Of a DNA stretch of 64,000 nt, positions 63,199 to 64,000 are shown one piece after another (the first letter of the stretch is position 1; each line of letters begins with the position of its first letter). Both the position numbers and the translations under genes were made by a program. This DNA comes from an uncultured Bacteroidota bacterium. Its GTDB lineage: Bacteria; Bacteroidota; Bacteroidia; Flavobacteriales; Flavobacteriaceae. The notes under the pieces are model-generated. The model saw only the letters and a list, made by a program, of their open reading frames with translations, was not told the origin of the DNA and did not search any database. The stretch is taken from positions 62,001 to 126,000 of the forward strand of contig CACIHJ010000001.1 of assembly GCA_902586435.1 (NCBI GenBank). The letters run 5' to 3'.

Positions 63199-64000
63199 AT
63201 GAAGAAAAGACATCTTGCATTAGTAGCAGCATTTCTAGCAACCACTATATATGGTATAAATCATACCATTGCTAAAGAGGTTATGCCTATATATATTGGA
63301 TCATTTGGTTTTATAATGTTGAGGCTACTAGGTGCAACTGCACTTTTCTGGATAATTAGTCTCTTCACTCCAAAAGAGAAAGTTGAAAGAAAAGATTTCA
63401 TAACCATATTTTTTGCAGCTATTTTTGGTGTTTGTATAAACATGTTGGCCTTTTTTAGAGGACTTGAACTTTCAACTCCTATTAATAGCGGGGTAATAAT
63501 TACACTTTCTCCTGTCATAGTATTAATTTTATCATATCTATTCTTAAAGGAAAAAATAACATTTTTAAAACTATCTGGAATATTAATTGGATTTTCAGGT
63601 GTATTATTTTTAATTTTTAATAGTTCTAAAACTGGAATAAATGCTCCAAATATTCCAGTTGGAAACTCTCTTTTTCTATTAAATGCTTCAGCTTATGCAG
63701 GTTATCTAGTAATTATTAAACCCTTAGCAAAAAAATATAATGTGTTTACACTAATGAAGTGGACATTCTTATTTGGGTTAATATTATCTGCACCTCTAAC
63801 ATATAATCAATTTAATGCTGTAGAATGGAATACTCTTCCATGGTTTGCAATTTGGAGAATGGCCTATGTTGTAATAGGTACAACTTTTCTAACCTACCTA
63901 TTAAATATATATGCATTAAAAACATTATCCCCCACAACCGTAGGATCATTTATTTATCTTCAACCAATCATTACAATAATTTTTGCACTTATAATTGGAA
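63199..64000 (+). CDS. DMT-superfamily (EamA) transporter, 3' truncated by window edge
   Basis: An inner-membrane drug/metabolite transporter. The 267 codons present encode about nine hydrophobic helices, with the EamA features 'ATTIYGINHTIAKEV' in helix 1, 'RGLELSTPINSGVI' and 'LSPVIVLILSYLFLKEKI' in the first repeat, and 'LKTLSPTTVGSFIYLQPI' starting the last helix of the second. The frame is open to the last base of the window; perhaps 20-30 residues are missing. Substrate unknown. Divergent from metB with a 76-base gap. Confidence 0.9.
   Translation, partial: MKKRHLALVAAFLATTIYGINHTIAKEVMPIYIGSFGFIMLRLLGATALFWIISLFTPKEKVERKDFITIFFAAIFGVCINMLAFFRGLELSTPINSGVIITLSPVIVLILSYLFLKEKITFLKLSGILIGFSGVLFLIFNSSKTGINAPNIPVGNSLFLLNASAYAGYLVIIKPLAKKYNVFTLMKWTFLFGLILSAPLTYNQFNAVEWNTLPWFAIWRMAYVVIGTTFLTYLLNIYALKTLSPTTVGSFIYLQPIITIIFALIIG

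Noticed and set aside
1-64000. CRISPR arrays, insertion sequences, prophage, defence islands
   Set aside because: No direct-repeat arrays, transposases, integrases, phage genes or toxin-antitoxin pairs were found on either strand; all larger ORFs are accounted for by core genes.

Overview
The window is chromosomal DNA from a member of the Bacteroidota, most likely an uncultured, AT-rich marine member of the Flavobacteriales. This rests on several signs: the conserved gene order purH-mreBCD-mrdA-rodA; a complete Bat operon; the block purF(long form)-PfkB kinase-rnhA-purN-acpP-fabF-(IPExxxVDY protein)-pyk; the fused exonuclease/DnaE polymerase; carotenoid genes; mevalonate-pathway genes; near absence of Shine-Dalgarno sequences; and -7 promoter boxes of the TAnnTTTG type. 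No insertion sequence, prophage, integrase, CRISPR array, toxin system or rRNA was seen. The content is core genome, but several genes look trimmed, fused or re-started, as expected in a streamlined genome.

Layout. 1-420: end of groEL and its terminator. 441-7418: purH and the rod-shape operon (+). 7415-9547: Prc-type protease (-). 9679-11546: surE and lpxB (+). 11551-13101: peptide transporter (-). 13178-15409: HMG-CoA reductase and a GYDIA-family GHMP kinase (+). 15381-22586: a minus-strand cluster of envelope genes (PpiD-like protein, CNNM/CBS protein, small membrane protein, LptC, TPR protein, outer-membrane protein) headed by coaX. 22671-25245: tRNA-Phe, a CruF-like carotenoid gene with an unknown lipoprotein, and rmuC. 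25339-27765: small lipoproteins, PBP4-type peptidase, tRNA-Asp, thioredoxin. 27801-36016: dnaE, metG, a lipoprotein, a 31-codon membrane ORF and crtI. 35991-39941: a very large helicase-nuclease. 40019-44536: superoxide dismutase, then purF, PfkB kinase, rnhA and a frameshifted purN. 44673-49606: acpP, fabF, an ORF with no ordinary start codon, pyk, aldehyde dehydrogenase. 49608-51211: pheS and cvpA. 51204-59903: eight-gene Bat/MoxR operon (-). 60000-63122: hflX, lpxH, metB (-). 63199-64000: start of a DMT-family transporter.

Themes. Purine synthesis (purH, purF, purN), peptidoglycan and shape (mreBCD, mrdA, rodA, dacB), lipid A and its export (lpxB, lpxH, lptC), isoprenoids and carotenoids (HMG-CoA reductase, GHMP kinase, cruF, crtI) and fatty acid synthesis (acpP, fabF) are each represented at scattered or clustered loci. 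Genes are packed tightly: of ten convergent pairs, five overlap at their 3' ends and two more are 1-4 bases apart.

The observations most worth a second look are: (1) a 1316-residue protein that joins an AddA/RecB-like helicase to the C-terminal nuclease half of an AddB-like protein; (2) purN broken by a single -1 frameshift exactly at a T5A7 slippery run; (3) an intact IPExxxVDY-family ORF between fabF and pyk with no ATG, GTG or TTG start, at a locus from which rnc is missing; (4) a PpiD-like chaperone from which the parvulin domain has been cleanly removed; (5) a 31-codon membrane peptide overlapping the start of crtI. No new defence or mobile system was found.
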